A program made the translations under genes and the position numbers. Positions 1-4,687 of a stretch of DNA of 6,547 nucleotides are shown here, piece after piece. This DNA comes from an uncultured Lachnospiraceae bacterium. GTDB lineage: Bacteria; Bacillota; Clostridia; Lachnospirales; Lachnospiraceae. Numbering within the stretch: position 1 is the first letter of the stretch; each line of letters opens with the position of its first letter. Below the pieces are notes generated by a model. It did no database searches. It had not been told where the DNA came from and saw only the letters and a program-made list of their open reading frames with translations. The stretch lies in assembly GCA_902773445.1 (NCBI GenBank), contig CACYEU010000128.1, positions 1 through 6,547 on the forward strand, in the 5' to 3' direction.

Positions 1-72
1 CTGAATTCAACTGAGACGAAGAATGTAGAATTCCTGGTTTCAAGAGGCGCTCACAACTATAAGCCGAGATAA
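1..72 (+). CDS. C-terminal end of an unidentified protein (partial)
   Basis: Frame 1 is open from the window edge to a TAA at 70-72 and gives 23 residues ending in SRGAHNYKPR. The tail is followed 17 bases later by a bidirectional hairpin terminator that faces the minus-strand channel gene, which is the layout expected for two converging genes; this is the main reason to call it coding. The visible stretch is mostly hydrophilic, with no membrane segment or recognisable motif. I do not recognise the family and too little is visible to assign a function. It could also be chance open sequence, since 23 codons without a stop is not rare. Confidence 0.45.
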   Translation: MNSTETKNVEFLVSRGAHNYKPR

Positions 73-87
73 GTTTCCGGTGACGTG

Positions 88-120
88 AAAAAGGCTGTCG
101 CAGAAGCGGCAGCCTTTCTT
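88..120. terminator. Bidirectional rho-independent terminator
   Basis: A 12-bp stem pairs 90-101 with 106-117 (one T-G wobble at 98/109) around an AGAA tetraloop at 102-105. On the minus strand it is followed by five T residues (88-92 on the plus strand are A). On the plus strand it is followed by TTTCTT. It starts 23 bases past the stop of the minus-strand channel gene and 17 bases past the stop of the partial plus-strand gene, so it can serve both. The minus-strand direction has the better U-tract. Confidence 0.85.
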
Positions 121-140
121 AAACGCCTTTATGAAGAGGA

Positions 141-1406
141 TCACTCCTCGTCTTTCTTTCTCTTATCTTCCTGCTTCTTGTCCCTGCTTTCTTCTTCGAG
201 ATGTTCAAGCGCCCGCGCGGCGAAGTCCTTTCCGCCTATACCGAACGCAATTGCGACCGCAATCGCGAAAGCGCCGATCAGTGCCATGAAAGCTGTTTCG
301 ACGATCGAACGGGCAATGCCGAGCTGACCGAGAGCCAGGAAAATACCGATCACCCAAATACTGAAATAGACGATCTTGGCGAGTGATTTTGATGCCATTT
401 TTTCAACAGCCCGCGCAGCAGCGATCGCGGCAAAATAACTGATCGCAACGATCAGGATCGCAGAGAGAGCATACGGCAGATACTTGATCAATGCATTGCC
501 GATATCATTTAAGACCTTCAGATGAAGCACATCGAAAGACTGTACAATGAAGAAGATCAGAATGACGATATGGACGATCAGACCGACGACCTTCGAGAAA
601 CTGAAGTAGGTTCCTTCGCGCCCGATCATTTTAGTGACTTTGTCGTCGAGACCGCTCGCATTGATCAGCCTGGAAACGATTTGGCCGGCAAACCGTGCGA
701 TCACATTGCCGATCACGATGATCAGGACTGTTACGATAATACCCGGGACATAGTCAAATATTTTGCTGAGCATACTGATCGACGGGCCGGCGATTTCCGG
801 AATTCGAAGCGCGCGCAGTGCAGTGATAATGATCGGGATCAGGATCAGCACATAGATGATGTAGGCGAGCGTCGAAGAGAGTTTGCCGATATCGCTCGTC
901 TCCACACCGGCTTTTTCCTGAATTTTATCGATCTTCAGCCGCCTGAAGATCGGGATCAGAAGCTGGCGGACAAGCTTGGCGAGCATGAAACCCACGACAA
1001 GGATCACAATACAGGCCAGAATATTCGGAAGACGATCCCAGAGTGAATCAAAGATCGACACAAGCGGCTGCGCGGCATTGCGAATACCGAGCAGTGAGAA
1101 GATAGCCGGGATGAAGCACAGGAAAATGATCAGATAGATCAATGCACCGATAAAAGACGATACACTGCTTTCGGCAGGCTCGAGCGCGTCTGATTCTGCT
1201 GCGGCTTCTCCTTCGCCATCTGCTTCTGCAGAACTGTCCTTGCCTTCTGCCTCGTTCTTATAGAGTTGTGCCTTGAGTTTTGTCTTGGTCAGCAGTCTCA
1301 AAACAAGTTTCTTAAAGATCGATGCAACGATGAATGCACAGATCAGAAGCAGAATGGCTTCAATGATATTCAATACCGGTTCAAGAGCTTCTAGAATTTT
1401 ATCCAT
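141..1406 (-). CDS. CmpX-like mechanosensitive-channel-family membrane protein
   Basis: 421-residue polytopic membrane protein. An N-terminal helix (about 13-39) is followed by a basic stretch and an acidic Glu/Ala/Ser-rich linker (about 51-81). Then come several hydrophobic segments in which a repeat of the form 'short amphipathic start, P, hydrophobic helix, small residues, basic end' occurs three times (about 120-162, 214-256 and 302-337). This is the repeat of the 'conserved TM helix' (MscS-related, CmpX/TM_helix) family. The last helix (about 371-391, small-residue-rich, ending FGIGGKDFAARALEHL) resembles the pore-lining TM3 of MscS. The protein stops soon after, in a charged Glu/Lys tail, so the MscS beta domain and cytoplasmic vestibule are absent, as in CmpX-type relatives. 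A role in membrane-tension or osmotic response is inferred from the family. The start is the ATG at 1406-1404; a GTG three codons upstream lies inside the Shine-Dalgarno. It has its own promoter and appears monocistronic. Confidence 0.85.
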   Translation of the reverse strand: MDKILEALEPVLNIIEAILLLICAFIVASIFKKLVLRLLTKTKLKAQLYKNEAEGKDSSAEADGEGEAAAESDALEPAESSVSSFIGALIYLIIFLCFIPAIFSLLGIRNAAQPLVSIFDSLWDRLPNILACIVILVVGFMLAKLVRQLLIPIFRRLKIDKIQEKAGVETSDIGKLSSTLAYIIYVLILIPIIITALRALRIPEIAGPSISMLSKIFDYVPGIIVTVLIIVIGNVIARFAGQIVSRLINASGLDDKVTKMIGREGTYFSFSKVVGLIVHIVILIFFIVQSFDVLHLKVLNDIGNALIKYLPYALSAILIVAISYFAAIAAARAVEKMASKSLAKIVYFSIWVIGIFLALGQLGIARSIVETAFMALIGAFAIAVAIAFGIGGKDFAARALEHLEEESRDKKQEDKRKKDEE

Positions 1407-1413
1407 AATATTC

Positions 1414-1420
1414 ACTCCTT
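1414..1420 (-). promoter_or_regulatory. Shine-Dalgarno that fixes the start of the channel gene
   Basis: The minus strand reads AAGGAGT, seven bases before the ATG at 1406-1404. The in-frame GTG at 1415-1413 overlaps this site, so it cannot be the start served by it. The ATG is therefore preferred, shortening the longest open frame from 424 to 421 residues. Confidence 0.8.
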
Positions 1421-1444
1421 TAATATGAATACGGATTTTGTAAT

Positions 1445-1473
1445 ATCATACCCTTAAAAGAAAAGAAATTCAA
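1445..1473 (-). promoter_or_regulatory. Sigma-A-type promoter of the channel gene
   Basis: On the minus strand, -35 TTGAAT (1473-1468) and -10 TATGAT (1450-1445) are separated by 17 bp. Transcription would start near 1438, giving a leader of roughly 30 bases before the ATG at 1406. It diverges from the rubrerythrin promoter; the two -35 boxes are about 35 bp apart. Confidence 0.7.
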
Positions 1474-1508
1474 CCGGACAAATAATTATGAAATGCTCAT
1501 CGGGACTG

Positions 1509-1537
1509 GTTACAAGAACCCTCCGATGTGTTATAAT
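1509..1537 (+). promoter_or_regulatory. Promoter of the rubrerythrin gene, extended -10
   Basis: -10 TATAAT (1532-1537) matches consensus exactly and is preceded by TGT at 1529-1531, an extended -10. A weaker -35, GTTACA (1509-1514), lies 17 bp upstream. The expected start is near 1544, giving a leader of about 44 bases. Confidence 0.75.
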
Positions 1538-1546
1538 CAGGGAAGA

Positions 1547-1561
1547 ATTACGGAACGTAAT
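1547..1561 (+). promoter_or_regulatory. Inverted repeat in the rubrerythrin leader, candidate operator
   Basis: ATTACG (1547-1552), GAA, CGTAAT (1556-1561) is a perfect 6-3-6 inverted repeat starting a few bases after the predicted transcription start. A repressor bound here would block the promoter. Read as 7-1-7 it pairs 6 of 7 positions, the geometry used by Fur/PerR-type regulators, but the bases do not match the Bacillus PerR box and the regulator is not known. Confidence 0.5.
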
Positions 1562-1587
1562 AATTCAACATACAAGGAGGAAGTAAA

Positions 1588-2130
1588 ATGGCAAAATGGG
1601 TTTGTTCAGTCTGTGGTTATGTTCATGAAGGAGATACACCGCCGGCAGCATGTCCGGTATGTAAAGCTCCGGCTGAGAAGTTCATCGAGCAGAAGGAAGG
1701 CGAGATGGAATGGGCTGCTGAGCACGTCGTAGGCGTTGCAAAGGGCGTTCCGCAGGATATCATCGACGGCCTTCGCGAGAACTTCAACGGTGAGTGCTCC
1801 GAAGTCGGTATGTATCTGGCAATGGCCCGCGTCGCATATCGTGAAGGATATCCGGAGATCGGCGAGTATTGGAGAAGAGCTGCTCTTGAAGAGGCTGAGC
1901 ATGCAGCGAAGTTTGCGGAACTCCTCGGCGAAGTCGTGACCGACAGCACAAAGAAGAATCTTGAGATGCGTGTTGAAGCTGAGAACGGTGCAACAGCCGG
2001 AAAGACAGCCCTTGCAAAACGCGCGAAAGAAGAAGGGCTTGACGCGATCCACGACACAGTCCATGAGATGGCACGCGACGAGGCTCGCCACGGAAAAGCT
2101 TTCAAGGGACTGCTGGAGAGATACTTCTAA
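1588..2130 (+). CDS. rbr: Reverse rubrerythrin (rubredoxin domain followed by ferritin-like diiron domain)
   Basis: 180 residues. A non-heme iron protein that reduces hydrogen peroxide, and in clostridial relatives also oxygen, to water in the cytoplasm with electrons from NADH via partner redox proteins. The N-terminal rubredoxin domain (1-35) has four iron-binding cysteines as CxxC pairs at C6/C9 and C22/C25. The ferritin-like four-helix domain (about 45-180) carries likely diiron ligands in NFNGE (E69), EEAEH (E102, H105), a central Glu near 130-132, and DEARH (E165, H168). Classical rubrerythrin has rubredoxin at the C-terminus; the swapped order is that of clostridial reverse rubrerythrin, known in Clostridium acetobutylicum as a heat- and oxygen-induced protein of about the same size. 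The start is supported by AAGGAGG at 1574-1580, seven bases upstream. It has its own promoter, a leader inverted repeat and a terminator, so it is probably monocistronic. Confidence 0.95.
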   Translation: MAKWVCSVCGYVHEGDTPPAACPVCKAPAEKFIEQKEGEMEWAAEHVVGVAKGVPQDIIDGLRENFNGECSEVGMYLAMARVAYREGYPEIGEYWRRAALEEAEHAAKFAELLGEVVTDSTKKNLEMRVEAENGATAGKTALAKRAKEEGLDAIHDTVHEMARDEARHGKAFKGLLERYF

Positions 2131-2158
2131 AGAATTCCAATAAAGAATGTTTAACGAT

Positions 2159-2190
2159 AAAGACTGGCCCTTTGCGGGTCAGTCTTTTTA
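2159..2190 (+). terminator. Rho-independent terminator after rubrerythrin
   Basis: The stem pairs 2159-2170 (ending ACTGGCCC) with 2176-2187 (starting GGGTCAGT), with one G-T wobble and a five-base TTTGC loop. A run of T closes it at 2185-2189. It lies 28 bases after the rubrerythrin stop and separates that gene from yedF. Confidence 0.9.
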
Positions 2191-2222
2191 TAGTAATTTT
2201 CTATACCGACTTTTTCGTCAAG

Positions 2223-2236
2223 ATAACACGTGTTAT
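2223..2236 (+). promoter_or_regulatory. Perfect 14-bp palindrome on the yedF -10, candidate operator
   Basis: ATAACACGTGTTAT reads the same on both strands and covers the spacer end and the first half of the yedF -10 box. The position suits a repressor that excludes RNA polymerase. It does not match operators I can name for Firmicutes (CIRCE, CcpA cre, PerR, Rex), so the regulator is left open. Confidence 0.55.
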
Positions 2237-2239
2237 ACT
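2231..2239 (+). promoter_or_regulatory. Extended -10 promoter of yedF
   Basis: TGT followed by TATACT (2234-2239) forms an extended -10. There is no convincing -35: the best-placed hexamer, at 2211-2216 (TTTTTC), matches poorly. The predicted start near 2246 leaves a leader of about 34 bases. The box is overlapped by a perfect palindrome. Confidence 0.6.
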
Positions 2240-2265
2240 AATCACAGTTAAAATTTGTATTCATG

Positions 2266-2272
2266 AAGGGAG
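2266..2272 (+). promoter_or_regulatory. Shine-Dalgarno that fixes the yedF start
   Basis: AAGGGAG lies seven bases before the ATG at 2280-2282. The open frame continues upstream to 2172, but that extension would run through the rubrerythrin terminator and the yedF promoter, so the ATG at 2280 is taken as the start. Confidence 0.85.
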
Positions 2273-2279
2273 AAAGATC

Positions 2280-2906
2280 ATGAGCAATATTGATAAAATC
2301 GTTGATGCGCGCGGAGATCAGTGCCCGATTCCGGTTGTCAAGACAAAAAAGGCAATCGCTGAACTCGGCAACAAAGGAACTGTGCAGGTGTTTGTCGACA
2401 ATGAGACAGCTGTTCAGAATGTTACGAAGATGGGACAGAAGAACGGCGCGGCAGTTACCAGCGAGAAACGCGGTGAGAATGACTATGCTTTGACACTCGT
2501 CCTCTCAGGCGAGGCTGTTGACGGCGCTGCTCTTGAGCAGGATGAGACCTGTGCAGTCGATGCGCGCGGCAACCGGATCATCGTCATTTCAGACTGCGTG
2601 ATGGGCGGCGGAGACGATGTTCTCGGCGGCAAGCTGATGAAAGCGTTTATCTTTGCTGTAACGCAGCAGGATACGCTTCCGAAGGCAATGGTATTCTACA
2701 ATGGCGGAGCCAAGCTGACAGTTGAAGGATCAGAGTCACTGGAAGATCTGAAGAGTCTGGAGGCGCAGGGCGTAGAGATCGTCACCTGTGGTACCTGCCT
2801 TGATTTCTATGGCATTAAGGATAAGCTGGCGGTCGGAACAGCGACAAACATGTATGATATTGTTGAGCGTCAGATGCAGGCAGCTTCAGTCGTTCGTCCG
2901 ACATAA
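2280..2906 (+). CDS. yedF: YedF: TusA-like plus DsrE-like sulfurtransferase-related selenium metabolism protein
   Basis: 208 residues with two domains. The N-terminal TusA/SirA-like domain (about 5-75) begins VDARGDQCPIPVVKTKKAI and carries the family's CPxP with the persulfide-type cysteine at C15. The C-terminal DsrE-like domain (about 98-205) contains ISDCVMGGGDDVLGGKLM and the pair C170-GT-C173 in VTCGTCLDFY. This fusion is the 'selenium metabolism protein YedF' type, found mainly in genomes that use selenium; a role in delivering or handling sulfur or selenium as protein-bound persulfide/selenide is inferred, not proven. No selD, selA, selB or cysteine desulfurase lies in this window, so the usual partners are elsewhere or absent. 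It has its own promoter with a palindromic operator candidate. No hairpin terminator separates it from hsp20, so some read-through is possible. Confidence 0.9.
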   Translation: MSNIDKIVDARGDQCPIPVVKTKKAIAELGNKGTVQVFVDNETAVQNVTKMGQKNGAAVTSEKRGENDYALTLVLSGEAVDGAALEQDETCAVDARGNRIIVISDCVMGGGDDVLGGKLMKAFIFAVTQQDTLPKAMVFYNGGAKLTVEGSESLEDLKSLEAQGVEIVTCGTCLDFYGIKDKLAVGTATNMYDIVERQMQAASVVRPT

Positions 2907-2922
2907 AAGAAAATTTAAGAAA

Positions 2923-2949
2923 TTAGCACTCACCTCTTGACAGTGCTAA
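2923..2949 (+). promoter_or_regulatory. CIRCE element (HrcA operator) of hsp20
   Basis: TTAGCACTC (2923-2931), a 9-base spacer and CAGTGCTAA (2941-2949). This matches the CIRCE consensus TTAGCACTC-N9-GAGTGCTAA at every arm position except one (C for G at 2941). HrcA binds CIRCE and represses class I heat-shock genes until heat stress depletes active HrcA. The element overlaps the hsp20 -35 box, so bound HrcA would block polymerase directly. Confidence 0.93.
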
Positions 2950-2965
2950 CAATACATGGTATAAC
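2937..2965 (+). promoter_or_regulatory. Sigma-A promoter of hsp20
   Basis: The perfect -35 TTGACA (2937-2942) and -10 TATAAC (2960-2965) are 17 bp apart, with TGG (2957-2959) giving an extended -10. The last two bases of the -35 are the first two bases of the right CIRCE arm. The leader to the ATG is about 48 bases. Confidence 0.85.
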
Positions 2966-3019
2966 ATACTTGCAAGCAGGAAATAAGGTTTCATACCATT
3001 CAATAAAGGAGGGTGCAAG

Positions 3020-3466
3020 ATGTTAGTACCAAGTATTTTCAATCACAATTTTGTAGATGATATGTTCGATGATTTCTTTACACCGAGAGTCCCGGCAACG
3101 GCCCGCACACAGGTCAACAAGACCGGACTGATGAACACTGATGTGAAGGAATACGATGACCGCTATGAGCTCGAGATCGATCTTCCCGGCTATAAGAAGG
3201 AAGATGTTCAGGCAACACTGAAAGACGGCTATATGACGATCACTGCTCAGCATGAAGAGAATCATGATGAGAAGGACGATGACGGCAGATATATCCGCCG
3301 CGAGCGTTACAGCGGCCACTGCTCAAGAAGCTTCTATGTCGGTGAGATCGTTACTGAAGAAGACATTCAGGCTAAGTTTGTCGATGGCATTCTGAAGATC
3401 GACATCCCGAAGAAAGAAGCAAAACCTGAGATCGAAGAGAGAAAGACGATTTCAATTCAAGGATAA
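3020..3466 (+). CDS. hsp20: Small heat-shock protein, Hsp20/alpha-crystallin family
   Basis: 148 residues. An ATP-independent cytoplasmic chaperone that binds unfolding proteins in oligomeric complexes and holds them for refolding by DnaK/ClpB. A short N-terminal arm (1-37, rich in Phe/Asp, FVDDMFDDFF) precedes the alpha-crystallin domain (about 38-132), recognised by the DLPGYKKEDVQATLKDGYMTI stretch and the family signature FVDGILKIDIPK near its end. An I-x-I motif (ISI, 144-146) sits in the C-terminal tail, where it docks neighbouring dimers. Length is typical. Start: AGGAGGG (3007-3013) six bases before the ATG. The CIRCE element at the promoter indicates HrcA control, so induction by heat is expected. 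A terminator follows the stop. Confidence 0.95.
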   Translation: MLVPSIFNHNFVDDMFDDFFTPRVPATARTQVNKTGLMNTDVKEYDDRYELEIDLPGYKKEDVQATLKDGYMTITAQHEENHDEKDDDGRYIRRERYSGHCSRSFYVGEIVTEEDIQAKFVDGILKIDIPKKEAKPEIEERKTISIQG

Positions 3467-3492
3467 GCCAATTATCCACTCCTCAACAACGG

Positions 3493-3525
3493 AAAAGGAC
3501 TGCCTTTCACGGCAGTCCTTTTTTT
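3493..3525. terminator. Bidirectional terminator between hsp20 and the metalloprotease gene
   Basis: A perfect 12-bp stem pairs 3493-3504 (AAAAGGACTGCC) with 3511-3522 around the loop TTTCAC, followed by T through 3525. On the minus strand the hairpin is followed by a T4 run. The minus-strand TAA stop (3526-3524) lies at the base of the hairpin, so the converging genes share it with almost no spare sequence. Confidence 0.9.
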
Positions 3526-4048
3526 ATCCGTTTTCTTTGAGCCATTTTCGATGCTCTTTGTAGTCGGGCATGATCTTTTCGACTTCTTCCCAGAATGCGT
3601 CCGAATGGTTCATCTGTTTTAGATGGGCCAGCTCATGGACAACAACGTAATCCATGACTTCGATCGGCATCAGGATCAGACGCCAGCTGAAATTGAGATT
3701 GGACTTCTCTGAGCAGCTTCCCCACCGGCTTTTCTGATCCTTGATCGTGATTCGCCCGTAGTTGACACCCATCAGCTGCGCATAATGCTGGACACGGCGG
3801 GAGATGATCCCTTTGGCGCGCTCTTTGTAGACGCGGATCTGAGCCGGGGTAAACTCCATTGAACTGATCCGGTTGTCGCTGTTTGTCTCAGCCAGCTTTT
3901 CGTTGATCCATTCGGCGTGATCTTCGACGAATTTTTCGATCTGGTAATCGGTTGAGAACAGCGGCGCGCGGACTTCGACGATACCTTCGCGCGTGATCTT
4001 GATCGCGATCGTCTTCCTTTTTGAACGGATAAGTTGATAATCAATCAT
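3524..4048 (-). CDS. ygjP: YgjP/SprT-like zinc metalloprotease (DUF45, M48-related)
   Basis: 174 residues, cytoplasmic, with no signal peptide or membrane segment. The zinc site is visible as HELAH (H138, E139, H142) with a third ligand probably H148 in the NHSDAFW segment. Upstream lies the family's KSRWGSCS motif (about 106-113). The N-terminal half has the RSKRKTIAIKI and VEVRAP strands followed by a helical FVEDHAEWINEKL segment, as in YgjP/DUF45 proteins. The family is commonly near 220-240 residues, so this member is on the short side, with a trimmed N-terminus. The substrate of the family is not well established. It is last in the pdxK-radical SAM-ygjP run: GAGG at 4060-4057 overlaps the TGA of the radical SAM gene and lies eight bases before this ATG, suggesting translational coupling. 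Confidence 0.88.
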   Translation of the reverse strand: MIDYQLIRSKRKTIAIKITREGIVEVRAPLFSTDYQIEKFVEDHAEWINEKLAETNSDNRISSMEFTPAQIRVYKERAKGIISRRVQHYAQLMGVNYGRITIKDQKSRWGSCSEKSNLNFSWRLILMPIEVMDYVVVHELAHLKQMNHSDAFWEEVEKIMPDYKEHRKWLKENG

Positions 4049-4056
4049 GACAGCTA

Positions 4057-4061
4057 CCTCA
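4057..4061 (-). promoter_or_regulatory. Stop/Shine-Dalgarno overlap between the radical SAM and ygjP genes
   Basis: The minus strand reads TGAGG, where TGA is the stop of the radical SAM gene and GAGG is the ribosome binding site for the metalloprotease ATG at 4048. Only 10 bases separate the two genes, which points to one transcript with coupled translation. Confidence 0.75.
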
Positions 4062-4673
4062 ATTCGGTGAGTAGTGGCGCACGCGCAGCCGGGCGTTACA
4101 GGAGGCTGCGAGCATTTTGCTTGCCTTGATATCTTCGTCGGGCAATATGTCGACGACAGTCATCGCGACATCAGGTATCAGCTCGGAACAACGGCGTGTA
4201 AAGCTGAGCATTCCGGCAAATGCATCGTCAAATGCCGGACGTACGATCCTGCGGTATTCTTCGGCATTCGGAGCATTCAGGCTGATCGAGACGGCGTCAA
4301 AGACTTCCGCAAGGCGGGGAACGATATCATATCCTGCCTGCAGAGATCCCAGCCCGTTGGTATTGAGCCTGGTTGAGAGCCCGTAAGCTGATCTTACGTA
4401 GGCGGCGCTTTCGATCAGCTTGTCAAGCGCACAGGTCGGTTCACCGTAACCGCAGAAGACGACTGTGTCAAATCCGTCAAAGTTATAGGAATCAACAGCC
4501 TCTTTGATTTGCCCGATCGTCGGTTCGGTTTTGTGCCATAGTTCGTCGGCATCGCCGAGACCGGCGACTTTCTGCCGGACGCAGAACGTACAGCTGCAGT
4601 TGCATTTATTCGTGATATTTGCGTATACACTTGTACCGAGATCACCGGTGAATGTGTAGAGAATCGATGCCAT
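4059..4673 (-). CDS. Radical SAM protein, TatD-associated type
   Basis: 204 residues. The [4Fe-4S] cluster motif C24-x3-C28-x2-C31 (KCNCSCTFC) follows the short strand VYANITN, and the order matches the small radical SAM proteins annotated as 'TatD family-associated'. Other family marks are VFCGYGEPT (72-80, the SAM-binding 'GGE'-like motif), RLNTNG (102-107) and VSISLNAPN (128-136). It should cleave S-adenosylmethionine to a 5'-deoxyadenosyl radical; the substrate is unknown. It is short for a radical SAM enzyme, with no C-terminal SPASM or extra cluster domain. No tatD gene is in the window; its neighbours are a B6 kinase and a zinc protease. The start chosen is the ATG at 4673, with AAAGGA six bases upstream. 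A longer frame starting at 4703 would overlap the kinase gene by 19 bases and lacks the family's usual beginning. Confidence 0.8.
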   Translation of the reverse strand: MASILYTFTGDLGTSVYANITNKCNCSCTFCVRQKVAGLGDADELWHKTEPTIGQIKEAVDSYNFDGFDTVVFCGYGEPTCALDKLIESAAYVRSAYGLSTRLNTNGLGSLQAGYDIVPRLAEVFDAVSISLNAPNAEEYRRIVRPAFDDAFAGMLSFTRRCSELIPDVAMTVVDILPDEDIKASKMLAASCNARLRVRHYSPN

Positions 4674-4679
4674 GCAGTG

Positions 4680-4687
4680 TCCTTTCA
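4680..4687 (-). promoter_or_regulatory. Stop/Shine-Dalgarno overlap between pdxK and the radical SAM gene
   Basis: The minus strand reads TGAAAGGA, in which TGA (4687-4685) ends the kinase gene and AAAGGA (4685-4680) is the ribosome binding site for the ATG at 4673. This decides the radical SAM start and suggests a shared transcript. Confidence 0.78.

Noticed and set aside
85..327. 80-codon plus-strand frame over the left terminator and the channel gene end
   Set aside because: It starts inside the terminator stem region and reads the acidic tail of the channel gene in reverse, giving a Ser-rich artefact.
522..1046. 174-codon plus-strand open frame antisense to the channel gene
   Set aside because: It lies wholly inside the minus-strand membrane protein gene. 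Its product is a low-complexity mix of Asp, Arg, His and Gln as expected from reading hydrophobic codons backwards, and there is no ribosome binding site.
1606..2105. Long minus-strand open frames opposite rubrerythrin
   Set aside because: They are shadows of a well-supported gene with intact metal-binding motifs. They have no promoter or Shine-Dalgarno and their products resemble no family.
2172..2279. N-terminal extension of yedF to 2172
   Set aside because: It would begin inside the rubrerythrin terminator and cross the yedF promoter and Shine-Dalgarno. The family begins at the ATG at 2280.
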